DNA from: Methanococcoides alaskense
Lineage (GTDB): Archaea > Halobacteriota > Methanosarcinia > Methanosarcinales > Methanosarcinaceae
Reading direction: 5' to 3'
DNA length: 64,000 nucleotides
Assembly (NCBI RefSeq): GCF_027594145.1
Contig: NZ_JAQFFK010000005.1
Location: 62,001-126,000 of the forward strand
Positions 54,332-63,470 of the stretch are shown here, piece after piece. Every line of letters begins with the position of its first letter. Position 1 is the first letter of the stretch. A program made the position numbers and the translations under genes. The notes beneath the pieces were generated by a model, which did no database searches, was not told where the DNA came from, and saw only the letters and a program-made list of their open reading frames with translations.

Positions 54332-55474
54332 TTAGAGGAGTGTTTCCTCTATCCTCTGAAGTGCCTGTTTTATCCTTTCCTGTGATGTTGCGTAGGATAT
54401 TCTTACGAAATCCTTTCCACTGACTCCGAATGCTGAGCCAGGTGTTACGGCTACGCGTGCTTCCTGAAGCAGTTTTTCAGCTACTGTATCGCCGTTGCCA
54501 AATTCACTTACATCGGCAAATGCATAGAAAGCTCCGTCCGGTCTTTTGCATTTGATGCCAATGGAGTTCAGTCCATCGATGAGGATATCACGTCTTGCTT
54601 TGAACTCTTTGAGCATGTCATTGACAGGTTCTTGTGGACCTTCAAGGGCAGCAACACCACCGAATTGTGCGAAAGTGGCCGCACTGCTTACGGAGTGTGA
54701 GTGTATCTTCCTGAACCCTTTCATGAGCTCAGGTATTGCTGTTAAGTAACCTAGTCTCCAACCTGTCATTGCGTATGCTTTTGAGAATCCGTTGACCGTT
54801 ATGGTACGTTCATGCATGCCGTCAAGTGAACCCATGCTGATATGCTTTTTGTCGTAGATGATCTTCTCATATATCTCATCCGATAACACCAGAAGATCGT
54901 GGTCTATGGCAAGGTCTGCAATGGTCTTGAGCTTTTCCTTGTCAAATACTCCACCTGTGGGGTTGCATGGTGAGTTCACTACGATGAGCTTTGTCTTGTT
55001 CGTGATGAGCTCCTCGATTCCGTATGGCATGAAACCGTTCTTGGGGTCAGTTGGTGCCCATACGGGGTTTGCACCTGCGAGTTTGATGCAGGGGCTGTAG
55101 GATACCCATGACGGGTCCGAAAGGATAGCTTCATCGTTATCATCGAGAACTGACATCATGATCTCGAAGATAGCCTGTTTTGCACCGGGTGTGACGAGCA
55201 CGTCATCGGAGGTTACTTCCAGTTTGTTCTCTGTCTGCAACTTGTTTGCGATGGCTTCCCTCAGTTCAGGTATCCCTGTGGAAGGTGCGTAATGAGTTTC
55301 ACCGCGGTACATGGCATCTGCTGCTGCTTTACATATGTGGTCAGGTGTGTTGAAATCAGGCTCGCCGAGGCTGAAGCTGATGACGTCGATACCTTCGCTT
55401 TTCATCTTGTTCGCAGCATTGGCGATTTTAATCGTTGCCGATTCTTCAACACGTTCAAGTCTGGAGGATGGCAT
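54332..55474 (-). CDS. Pyridoxal-phosphate aspartate/aromatic aminotransferase (class I)
   Basis: A 380-residue fold type I aminotransferase. SLGEPDFNTPDHI, the NSPCNPTGGVF motif, LSDEIYEKIIYD and the PLP lysine in NGFSKAYAMTGWRLGYL are all present, plus a FVRISYATS tail with the substrate-binding Arg. It probably transfers amino groups between aspartate or other amino acids and 2-oxoglutarate; specificity cannot be read. It is in the same direction as ribH with 50 bases between them. Confidence 0.9.
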   Translation of the reverse strand: MPSSRLERVEESATIKIANAANKMKSEGIDVISFSLGEPDFNTPDHICKAAADAMYRGETHYAPSTGIPELREAIANKLQTENKLEVTSDDVLVTPGAKQAIFEIMMSVLDDNDEAILSDPSWVSYSPCIKLAGANPVWAPTDPKNGFMPYGIEELITNKTKLIVVNSPCNPTGGVFDKEKLKTIADLAIDHDLLVLSDEIYEKIIYDKKHISMGSLDGMHERTITVNGFSKAYAMTGWRLGYLTAIPELMKGFRKIHSHSVSSAATFAQFGGVAALEGPQEPVNDMLKEFKARRDILIDGLNSIGIKCKRPDGAFYAFADVSEFGNGDTVAEKLLQEARVAVTPGSAFGVSGKDFVRISYATSQERIKQALQRIEETLL

Positions 55475-55524
55475 TTCAGATCACTCTTTAAAGATTCGTC
55501 TTTAACTCAAGTATAGCTCAAATA

Positions 55525-55941
55525 TCACAGACGCTGGACCAGTTTCACCGCAGCTTCAACGGCACGTTTTGCATAATCTACACGCTGATGTGCTTCCATA
55601 CGTGTCATTCCCGGTCCTGCTATTCCAAGTGTCACCGGCTTGTCGTATTCAAGTGAAAGGTCTATTATCTTCCTTGCTGCTTGCTGTACGACTATCTCAT
55701 CATGTTTGGTGGCACCTTCGATAACGATCCCAATGGTTATCACAGCATCAATATCATCCTTCAAACAAAGCTTCTTGATAGCAAGAGGCATATCATAAAC
55801 GCCAGGAACAAGGATAGTTTCTGTAACTTCTGCACCAAGGAACTTTGCATGTTCAATTCCCATAAGTTCCATCTGGTAAGTCAGGTCTCTGTTAAATTCA
55901 GCTACTACAAATCCCAATCTAATAGTTTCACTATCACTCAA
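55525..55941 (-). CDS. ribH: 6,7-dimethyl-8-ribityllumazine synthase
   Basis: A 138-residue Rib[45 protein letters not shown] and [13 protein letters not shown] match the family over its full length. It joins the pyrimidine and 3,4-dihydroxybutanone phosphate to make the riboflavin precursor. The start is TTG at 55941 with GGAG about 9 bases upstream; the nearby ATG is out of frame. Confidence 0.95.
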   Translation of the reverse strand: MSDSETIRLGFVVAEFNRDLTYQMELMGIEHAKFLGAEVTETILVPGVYDMPLAIKKLCLKDDIDAVITIGIVIEGATKHDEIVVQQAARKIIDLSLEYDKPVTLGIAGPGMTRMEAHQRVDYAKRAVEAAVKLVQRL

Positions 55942-56094
55942 AGCATTTAACTCCTTTATAATGACTAAATTCTCTCATTTATTAAACATCAATCTTGCAT
56001 ATAAATATACGTATAGGCTATTATAACATCAAAATCTTATTATTTAAGATTATCATACACAACGATAAATAGGAATAATTTTAAGTAACAGTTG

Positions 56095-57141
56095 ATGCTA
56101 TCAAATGTTGTTATCCTGCTCATAGGTCTGATACTGCTGGTCAAGGGCTCGGATATTTTTGTCAGTTCAGCATCTTCCATTGCAAAAAAGCTCGGAGTTT
56201 CAGAGTTCATCATTGGCTTGACACTTGTTGCTATTGGAACTTCTATACCTGAACTTGCTTCTTCTATGGCTGCGTCACTTTCACATTCAAGTGGTATCGT
56301 GATAGGCAATGTTGTAGGTTCAAATATTGCAAACATAGCTCTTATAGTTGGATGTGCTGCGATCATCTCGGAGGTGAAGACCCATTCACAGATGATACAA
56401 AGGGATGGTTACATCATGCTTTTTGCATTCATTCTCTTCTTAGTTCTTGCATTTGATCTGCAACTATCAAGAACTGAAGCATCCATTCTTATCCTTCTCT
56501 ATGTAGCTTATATTTTCTTTTTGTTCGAAGAGACATCAAAATACGAAGGTAAATCCTACTTTAAGGAGTTTATAACTTATTTCGTCAAATTCAAATATGT
56601 AAAGACCATGAACCAGCGTATACGAACAGGGATCAATAACCACAACTCCGGTGAAGAACAAGAAAATAAAAAGGAACATAGTGATCTCTACAAAGATCTC
56701 TTTATCATTGCCTTTAGTGGAATTGCAGTGATGTTGGGTGCGAAATACTTTGTTGAGCAAGCAATATTCTTTGCGCAGCTCTTTCAGGTCCCTGACACTT
56801 TCATCGGTATCACACTGGTTGCAGTCGGTACCTCCCTTCCCGAACTAATGGTGACAATATCTGCTTCACGTAAAGGCTATGGGAGCATTGCAATTGGGAA
56901 TGTCATCGGTTCCAACATAACGAATATCCTTCTGGTACTGGGGATCTCTGCATTCGTGTTCCCTCTTGAAATAACAGGATTAAGCATCATGTTCACGATA
57001 CCGTTCATGATCATGATCAGTGTTGTTCTGTTATGGTTCATCCACACTCACTGGGAGATCAGGAAAATAGAAGGAATGGCATTGCTCTTGCTGTATTTGA
57101 TCTTCCTGATATTGTTGTTCAGTTTCGGGCTAGCTATCTGA
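56095..57141 (+). CDS. Na+/Ca2+ (CaCA family) cation antiporter
   Basis: About 348 residues in two homologous halves, each with the alpha repeat: VGLTLVAIGTSIPELASS with GNVVGSNIANI in the first, and GITLVAVGTSLPELMVTI with GNVIGSNITNI in the second. A charged linker at about 180-210 separates them. It exchanges Na+ or H+ for Ca2+ across the membrane. The ATG at 56095 is preferred over the TTG at 56092. Beside a P-type cation ATPase on the opposite strand, it suggests a cation-homeostasis pair. Confidence 0.9.
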   Translation: MLSNVVILLIGLILLVKGSDIFVSSASSIAKKLGVSEFIIGLTLVAIGTSIPELASSMAASLSHSSGIVIGNVVGSNIANIALIVGCAAIISEVKTHSQMIQRDGYIMLFAFILFLVLAFDLQLSRTEASILILLYVAYIFFLFEETSKYEGKSYFKEFITYFVKFKYVKTMNQRIRTGINNHNSGEEQENKKEHSDLYKDLFIIAFSGIAVMLGAKYFVEQAIFFAQLFQVPDTFIGITLVAVGTSLPELMVTISASRKGYGSIAIGNVIGSNITNILLVLGISAFVFPLEITGLSIMFTIPFMIMISVVLLWFIHTHWEIRKIEGMALLLLYLIFLILLFSFGLAI

Positions 57142-57208
57142 GCATTCCTCCTCAATTAACTTTTCAATTATTGGTCGATCGGTCAAATTACAGTATATAT
57201 TGACCTGC

Positions 57209-59926
57209 TCACCATTTCAGGAAAGTCTTTGCAAGCAATGACCCCTTTCTGATGTAATATTTCCTTATCTCATCCTGCACGAACAGCAATATTGCAAAAG
57301 GCATTGCAAGTACAAGATATTCCATTGAGAACGGTGCTGTTCCAAATATCTTGTTCGCAAATGGATGGAACATTATCATGGAAAGTATCACTAATTCGCT
57401 CACTACCGCCAGTAGTATCATTTTATTCGTGAACATATTCCTGGATAGTGCAGACTCAATTCTTGTACGGGATACGAGCAAATTTGCTATCTGGCAGACT
57501 ATGACCGCAGCAAAAAACGCCATAATGGCCTGTCTGTAGAGAAGATCATTGCTTAGCAAGGCCTGTCCCCAGGTCCAGCCCCCATCCAGAAGTACTGCAA
57601 AATAACAGGTAAAGCCTGCCAGGGCTTCGATGGGTCCTTTCATTCCATAGGATGTCAAAAGTACCTGTGGTGTCAGGAGCCTTTCATATTTTGAGCGGGG
57701 AGGACGCTTCATTATGTCCCCTTCCCCCTTCTCAACAGCCAGTGCCAGTGCCGGAAGTATATCTGTACCAAGGTCGATGGCAAGGATCAACTGCACGTTC
57801 ATGGGCAGGGGTATCGAAAGGAGGACAAATGCAATGAATGGCAGTATTTCCGGAATGTTGCTTGTAAGGATGTAGGCAATGAACTTCTTGATGTTATCGA
57901 AGACTGTCCTTCCTTCTTCCACCGCATTGACGATAGTGGCGAAATTATCATCAAGAAGTATCATGTCAGCAGATTCTCTTGCAACATCCGTACCGCTTCC
58001 CATGGCGACACCCATGTCTGCGTTCTTTATTGCAGGAGCATCATTTACACCATCCCCGGTCATGGTCACTATCTCTCCTCTTGACTGAAACGCCTGTACT
58101 ATCTTCAATTTCTGGACCGGGGATGTTCGTGCGAATATAATATACGGAGCCTTCAGTTTTTTTGAAAGTTCATCAATTGATAATTTGTCCAGCTCAGCAC
58201 CTGTGATCATCACCGGCTCATGGCCATTGCTACTAAAACCAACGTTCTTTGCAATGGAAAGGGCAGTTACCGGATGATCTCCTGTTATCATCACTACTTT
58301 AATTCCCGCCTGATGACATTTGTGAATAGCATCTTTGACCTCAGGTCTGTGAGGATCTACCGCACCGGCAAAACCGATAAATGTAAAACCTGTGTCGTAT
58401 TCGATCTCCTCATCTGCCCTGCGATATGCAAGAGCAAGCACACGTTCACCTCTTCCAGCGATCTTCAAATGCATATCAAGGAGCTTGTTCCGGTCATCTT
58501 CGGTAATAGGTACTTCGTCCCCGTCCATCAGGATATGGTCGCACATTTTAATAACAACTTCAGTTGCGCCTTTCAGGTAGGATTCCTGTTCACCCGGATA
58601 AGTATGGTAAATTACCTGCATTCTTTCTTTCAGGGAGTCGAACGAATACTCCTTCAAGCGAGTATTATTTTCCCGCATCAGATCAATATCAGCAAATTTG
58701 GATGCGTACATCAACAACGCACCTTCAGTGGGGTCTCCCTTATATCTCGAAGGTCCTTCAACGAGCCTTGAATTATTGCAAAGTACTGCTACTTTCATTA
58801 GAATGTCTGGTGGAACTTCCCCGTTGCTCACATCAATTTGCTCAAAGCCCAGGGTCATTGAATGTATGGCCATCTTATTCTGGGTCAGTGTTCCGGTCTT
58901 ATCCGTACAAATGACCGTGGTCGATCCAAGGGTTTCCACAGATTCGAGCCGTTTGATAAGTGCATTCCGCTTTGCCATTCTTTTTGAAGCCAGACTTAAG
59001 GACAGGGTCACAGTCGGAAGCAATCCTTCAGGGACATTGGCAACTATGATACCTATTGCAAAAATGAGATTTAACAGGAACAGATCCTGTGTCACAAAGC
59101 CGATTGTAAAGAATGATATTCCGAGAAATATTGCAATTATTGAGATGATCCTGATGAAATTATTGAGCTCTTTGCGAAGGGGTGTTTCAACTGATGTTGT
59201 CTGTTCCGTCAGGGTTGCAAGCTTTCCCATCTGTGTATTGTGCCCAGTTCCATAAACAACGGCTTTTCCGTTCCCTGTCAATACAAGCGTTCCTGAGAAG
59301 ACCATATTCCTGCATTCGAGTATATTTGGATGGGTGCATTCAAGGGAGCGTAACTGTGGCTCAGCCTCCCCCGTCAATGACGAATTGTCCACTTTCAAAG
59401 TGTTCTCTTCAATGAGCCGGCCATCGGCAGGGACCTTGTCTCCTTCTTCAATGAATATGACATCCCCGACAACTAGTTCGGGTGCCAATATTTCCTTTAT
59501 CTCTCCATCTCTCAGGACCTTGGCAACAGGGGGTATAAGTTGGCGAAAACTCGCCATTATCTGTTCTGCCTGATATTCCTGTATAAAGGTGAACGTGGCA
59601 TTGAGAATGACAACTCCAAAAAGCGCAATGGCGATGTACAAGTTGCCTTTTCCAGGGTCAAGCAGTTCTGCTGCATAGGAAAGCGAAGCCCCTGCAATAA
59701 GCAGGACCGAGAAAAAATTGTTGAATTGCTTAAAGTACTTTTTGAGAACTGATTCGCTCCCTATATTCTCAAAAATATTCCTTCCACAGATCTCCAGCCT
59801 TTTTAAGGCTCCACGTGTTGTTAATCCCTCGATGCCAGCATCGAACCTTTTGAGAAAATCTTCAAGAGAAATGCTATGCTCATCGCCTTTTGTCTCGCAA
59901 TCAGGACCTTTATTGTTGAGTATAAT
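57209..59926 (-). CDS. P2C-type cation-transporting ATPase (Na,K-ATPase-like)
   Basis: About 905 residues if counted from the ATT at 59926. The pump core has IIVANVPEGLLPTVTLSLSL, the phosphorylation site ICTDKTGTLTQNKM, TGDGVNDAPAIK and IDLGTDILPALALAVEKGEGD. The last two resemble animal Na,K-ATPases more than Ca2+ pumps. The first ordinary start codon is TTG 59641, but 95 upstream codons (NIFENIGSESVLKKYFKQF, then the first helix) clearly belong to the protein, without any ATG/GTG/TTG. GGGGGT lies just before ATT 59926 or ATA 59923. A G-run indel linking it to the ATG at 59949 is the alternative. Confidence 0.85.
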   Translation of the reverse strand: MILNNKGPDCETKGDEHSISLEDFLKRFDAGIEGLTTRGALKRLEICGRNIFENIGSESVLKKYFKQFNNFFSVLLIAGASLSYAAELLDPGKGNLYIAIALFGVVILNATFTFIQEYQAEQIMASFRQLIPPVAKVLRDGEIKEILAPELVVGDVIFIEEGDKVPADGRLIEENTLKVDNSSLTGEAEPQLRSLECTHPNILECRNMVFSGTLVLTGNGKAVVYGTGHNTQMGKLATLTEQTTSVETPLRKELNNFIRIISIIAIFLGISFFTIGFVTQDLFLLNLIFAIGIIVANVPEGLLPTVTLSLSLASKRMAKRNALIKRLESVETLGSTTVICTDKTGTLTQNKMAIHSMTLGFEQIDVSNGEVPPDILMKVAVLCNNSRLVEGPSRYKGDPTEGALLMYASKFADIDLMRENNTRLKEYSFDSLKERMQVIYHTYPGEQESYLKGATEVVIKMCDHILMDGDEVPITEDDRNKLLDMHLKIAGRGERVLALAYRRADEEIEYDTGFTFIGFAGAVDPHRPEVKDAIHKCHQAGIKVVMITGDHPVTALSIAKNVGFSSNGHEPVMITGAELDKLSIDELSKKLKAPYIIFARTSPVQKLKIVQAFQSRGEIVTMTGDGVNDAPAIKNADMGVAMGSGTDVARESADMILLDDNFATIVNAVEEGRTVFDNIKKFIAYILTSNIPEILPFIAFVLLSIPLPMNVQLILAIDLGTDILPALALAVEKGEGDIMKRPPRSKYERLLTPQVLLTSYGMKGPIEALAGFTCYFAVLLDGGWTWGQALLSNDLLYRQAIMAFFAAVIVCQIANLLVSRTRIESALSRNMFTNKMILLAVVSELVILSMIMFHPFANKIFGTAPFSMEYLVLAMPFAILLFVQDEIRKYYIRKGSLLAKTFLKW

Positions 59927-60237
59927 GTTACCCCCGTACTCTCAACATATTTGTAGATATAACTGTAATAATAGGATATAGATTGTTCTATCTGAGCAAA
60001 TTACAGGGTTAAAATATTCGGGGTATTTTTTAGAAAGAGGTAAGCTTCCAGCAGATCAGCTTTTCAATTTAAAACCGTAGTTGTTTTTATCATGAGCAAT
60101 AAAACGAGTTCGGGCACAGCTCATGAATCATATTTATGGTATAGAAAAAGTGCAAGCCCATGAAACATATTTGAATATTTTCGGGTGGAATTGGTATCAG
60201 TTACTTGTGATCATAAATTTGTAAAGTAGAGGCTAAT

Positions 60238-60292
60238 AAAAAGGCGATGAAGTAAAGAAGTTTCCGGTCTTACGGAAGGCTCCTTTACTTAG
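60238..60292 (-). terminator. Hairpin terminator of the small gene at 60289-60456
   Basis: On the minus strand AAGTAAAG pairs with CTTTACTT around an inner TTCCG/CGGAA stem, with a T-run soon after (60238-60242). Confidence 0.55.
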
Positions 60293-60456
60293 AAGAGGCT
60301 AGCATAAGATGAAAGTCTGAGGAAGGCCATCAGAGCAATTGATACTGTAAGGGTGGCAATGAATGCTCCGTTTCCATCAATTTTAAGTCCTCTATTTGTC
60401 CATTCAAGGATACTGTCTTCGTCATCCATTGTAGAACCTGCGTAGTATGTGTCCAT
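60289..60456 (-). CDS. Small single-helix membrane protein, 55 residues
   Basis: The frame begins MDTYYAGSTMDDEDSI and ends in a hydrophobic helix (FIATLTVSIALMAFL). AGGAG precedes the ATG by about 10 bases and a good hairpin terminator follows the stop, so it looks like a real transcription unit. No family is recognised. Confidence 0.55.
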   Translation of the reverse strand: MDTYYAGSTMDDEDSILEWTNRGLKIDGNGAFIATLTVSIALMAFLRLSSYASLF

Positions 60457-60986
60457 TTCTTCTTTTCTCCTGGTTTTATGGGCAATGCGTATCTATCACG
60501 GTTAATCATTGCACACATCTATAACGATTAATCATTTATTAATGTTTCGGAGTAGAGCATTATTTGCAAGATTAAATGAGAGCCATTAAGCATATTGGAA
60601 TGATCAACTACTCTGATCGGCCCACAGTCATTTCTGGTTCCCGGGATACTTAGCTATATAGTTCCTCATTCCCATCTTATAATTGGACCAAATTATTCTA
60701 ACAACTGGGGGTTCCCTGGTATGAAGGTAAATATTATCTTGTTGCTCTCAAAGACCATTTGAACATGGTTTTTTCAATTGATGGTCTGTCAGAAAAAGAG
60801 AAATAACTTTTTGACGGCACAGGAAAAACAATGAAGCATATAAAGGTATTTCCCTGAAAGAGATAGATGAAGAAGAGATCGTTAGGTTGCTTAAAGTAGT
60901 AAAGAAATAATGGACCAATATACTACTGATAATATCCCCTGATAAGCCCAATACCAGTATCTGTGATATCAGGCTCCTGCCTGACC
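60457..60986. other. Region without a clear gene; possible decayed coding fragment
   Basis: At 60815-60910 on the plus strand a frame ends EAYKGISLKEIDEEEIVRLL...KK with coding-like composition but no start, so it may be a gene remnant. Nothing else is supported here. Confidence 0.3.
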
Positions 60987-61386
60987 TTAGGACAGCATCC
61001 TGTTGGCAAGCCAGGGGGATGTCGCTGTTACAATAAAGCACAAGTAACCAGATACGTCCTTCGAAGATATTGTAATCATATAGCAATTTATCCTAGGAGT
61101 GGCCTATGACAAAGTGTCCAAAGAGGAATTCAAAGCATATTGTCAGGCACAACCACATCAGTCCAACATAGATGAACTGTACAGATTTCCCCGAAATACC
61201 TGAATATTTCAGGAAAATATAGGTAACTGTAAATATGACCGCGCTGAAGATCACCGAACTTATCGGGTGGGCAAGAAGTTCACCAGTATATGGTGCATAA
61301 AGCCCTCTTGATATGCCATTTAATATAGCAGGTATTATGAAAAGCAACCAGAGCCCAAAGGAATACAAATAAAGTTTGGGAACCAT
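60987..61386 (-). pseudogene. Decayed membrane protein gene with in-frame TAG and a frameshift
   Basis: The first 97 residues form an intact 3-helix membrane protein (SFGLWLLFIIPAILNG, ending CFEFLFGHFVIGHS). The frame then meets TAG at 61093-61095 and continues as DKLLYDYNIFEGRIWLLVL, the obvious rest of the same protein. After that a one-base shift leads to VTATSPWLANRMLS and a TAA (60987-60989). Homologous small membrane proteins have a Trp at the TAG place (GHSW), so TGG to TAG is likely. With two lesions the gene is probably dead, although TAG can be pyrrolysine in these methanogens. Confidence 0.6.
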
Positions 61387-61589
61387 ATTAGTAATTTTGA
61401 CCTTTACAGATAAAAAATTATTCTTCTATTTAAAATTAATATTGTAAGTTTCAAGCTTTAATTTAGGTTTTTTAGCCAGATCGTGTGTATATTTTGGTTT
61501 AGACTCTCCACAGAGCCAATATCTTTACAAAACCTAATATAGTGTTCCTGCTAATTCTATAGACGATTAATAAGTTCGGGGGTTAATGG

Positions 61590-63395
61590 TTGATCGAACG
61601 TAAGTGTATTATTATCGCTGGTGAAGAAGCTGGTCCGAAGTCCAATAAGATGGGCGGTATATGGAATGTTATTGATGCGGAAGTAAAGAATCTTGCTCAA
61701 ATGCTTGAAGACGGTACCATCGAAGAGGAATCGGTTCCAAGGATCTTCGTTGTGGGTTCTTATTATGGGCATAGTGGTTCGGATTGGAACAAAGGTCTGA
61801 ATCGTATCACAGACATGACTGAATTTGATGATTTTGTTCCCGATGAAGAACTTTCAATGATCATTGAAGAACTCAAGGTAAAAGGTATTGAACTTGTTGT
61901 TGGAGCCATACAGATCAAAGGGATAGAAATTGTTTACTTGATGTTCAAGACCAATGATTTTTGTAGAGTGGTCGTTGAATATAAAGGCGAACATATTTGT
62001 CTGGAAAATAAGATCAAGGCTGAAGCTTATGACCTCATTGGTCTCGATTCCCTATCTTTTGAGGATCTGGGGAACAGGACCGAATATACACATTATCTTA
62101 ATCTTTCATATGCAATATCTGAATTTGTTCATACTCTAGTATCTCTCAGGGAAGAGACTGCCGGTGCCTATAAAGATAAACTGATATCCGAATTTGCCAG
62201 TTCTTTGATGCCTACATTGTATGTTTCACTGCACTGCCACGAGTTTGGGGTATTTTATGCAATTGCCAGACTCAAGAAGATAGGTGTTACTATCAATACA
62301 GTTGCAACATATCATGCAACTATTCCAGGAAGAGTTGCAGGACATCTTTCTATAAAGAAAATACGTGAAAATGATAGTTCATTGGGTGACGGGGCTCCAA
62401 AGAATATGGTAACTCTTGAGTCGTTGTCCTCATATGCAGATGTTGTAACTGCAGTAGGAGATTCTACAAAAAAAGAGATCAAATTGTTCTATGGCATTGA
62501 TTCCATTGTTGTAAGGAATGGTATCGATCTTGAGATAGAGGACATCGATGAACTATTGGATAAAAAGTTAAAATGCCGTACTAAGATCCAGGAATTAACT
62601 GCCAGTAAACTTTATAATACGCATCACAGTGTAGAGCTATTGCCGGAAAAGATAATTCCTATATTCTCTATATCACGGATCGAAATTGAAAATAAAGGTT
62701 ATCCTGACCTACTGGATTCACTTCTTCTTCTTGACAGGATGGTAAGGATCGAGATCGAAGCTGGTAGGCTTGATAATAACTACAGGGTCGTGTGTTTCAT
62801 CATAACTGCTCATGGTCCAAAAACAAATCTGCCGGAAAATTTCCCGATCATGCTCAATGAAGATATACTGATCGGTGAAGAATTGCGGATCCAAAATATG
62901 ATCGAGAACAGGGGACTTGAATGTTCCAAACTTCCAAATGGTGACAGGTATGTTTCTGCTATTCTTTACCCCCAGTGGTTGTCAGACCATGATGGCGGTT
63001 TCAACATGAATGTTGATGAATTCATGGCTGGCTGTATTGCCGGCATATTCCCTTCAAGATACGAGCCTTTTCTGTTGACTGGTCTTGAAGCTGGAAAGGA
63101 AGGAACTCCCAGCATTGTCAGCAAGGTTTGTGGATTCAGTGATGCGTTAAGCACTGCCAAGCGTCTGGTGATGGGTATGGGTGGGGTACTGGTGGTTGAT
63201 AATATCGATCTTGCCTATCTTGAAACGATAGCAGATTATGCACTTACCCTGGATTACTTCATAGACACTTACACTGATGACAAAACAAAATACAACTTCC
63301 TCTGTCAGGAAGCAAATCTCCTTGCTAAGGAGATGAACTGGAAGGAGCCTACTAAGCAATACTACGAGATGCTTACAGGTACAAAATTAAAATAA
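61590..63395 (+). CDS. Glycogen synthase-like glycosyltransferase
   Basis: A 601-residue protein. The N-terminus has GPKSNKMGGIWNVI, as in glycogen synthases that bind ADP/UDP-glucose, then SLHCHEFG, VATYHATIPGR, and NGIDLE. The C-terminal donor-binding part reads PSRYEPFLLTGLEAGKEGTPSIVSKVCGF, with the catalytic Glu in the E-x7-E pattern typical of GT3/GT5 retaining enzymes. It resembles the GT3-like synthases of Methanosarcinales. Start TTG 61590 has CGGGGGTT about 8 bases upstream. The GalT gene follows on the same strand, so this is a carbohydrate-storage locus. Confidence 0.85.
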   Translation: MIERKCIIIAGEEAGPKSNKMGGIWNVIDAEVKNLAQMLEDGTIEEESVPRIFVVGSYYGHSGSDWNKGLNRITDMTEFDDFVPDEELSMIIEELKVKGIELVVGAIQIKGIEIVYLMFKTNDFCRVVVEYKGEHICLENKIKAEAYDLIGLDSLSFEDLGNRTEYTHYLNLSYAISEFVHTLVSLREETAGAYKDKLISEFASSLMPTLYVSLHCHEFGVFYAIARLKKIGVTINTVATYHATIPGRVAGHLSIKKIRENDSSLGDGAPKNMVTLESLSSYADVVTAVGDSTKKEIKLFYGIDSIVVRNGIDLEIEDIDELLDKKLKCRTKIQELTASKLYNTHHSVELLPEKIIPIFSISRIEIENKGYPDLLDSLLLLDRMVRIEIEAGRLDNNYRVVCFIITAHGPKTNLPENFPIMLNEDILIGEELRIQNMIENRGLECSKLPNGDRYVSAILYPQWLSDHDGGFNMNVDEFMAGCIAGIFPSRYEPFLLTGLEAGKEGTPSIVSKVCGFSDALSTAKRLVMGMGGVLVVDNIDLAYLETIADYALTLDYFIDTYTDDKTKYNFLCQEANLLAKEMNWKEPTKQYYEMLTGTKLK

Positions 63396-63470
63396 TATCT
63401 GTACATGTTAAAAAAGTATTGTTCTTATGAAAAGAAAATAAATATGTCTGTATTGGGGATGATGGGAAAT

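Noticed and set aside
60330-60518. 62-residue minus-strand open frame
   Set aside because: It overlaps the better-supported 55-residue gene at 60289-60456, which has a ribosome site, a membrane helix and a terminator.
60748-61086. Separate 112-residue minus-strand gene
   Set aside because: Its first part (YDYNIFEGRIW) is the continuation of the gene at 61093-61386 after an in-frame TAG, not a gene of its own.
61500-61530. Another MITE end (CCACAGAGCC)
   Set aside because: Only about ten bases match the terminal repeat and no partner end was found within 300 bases.
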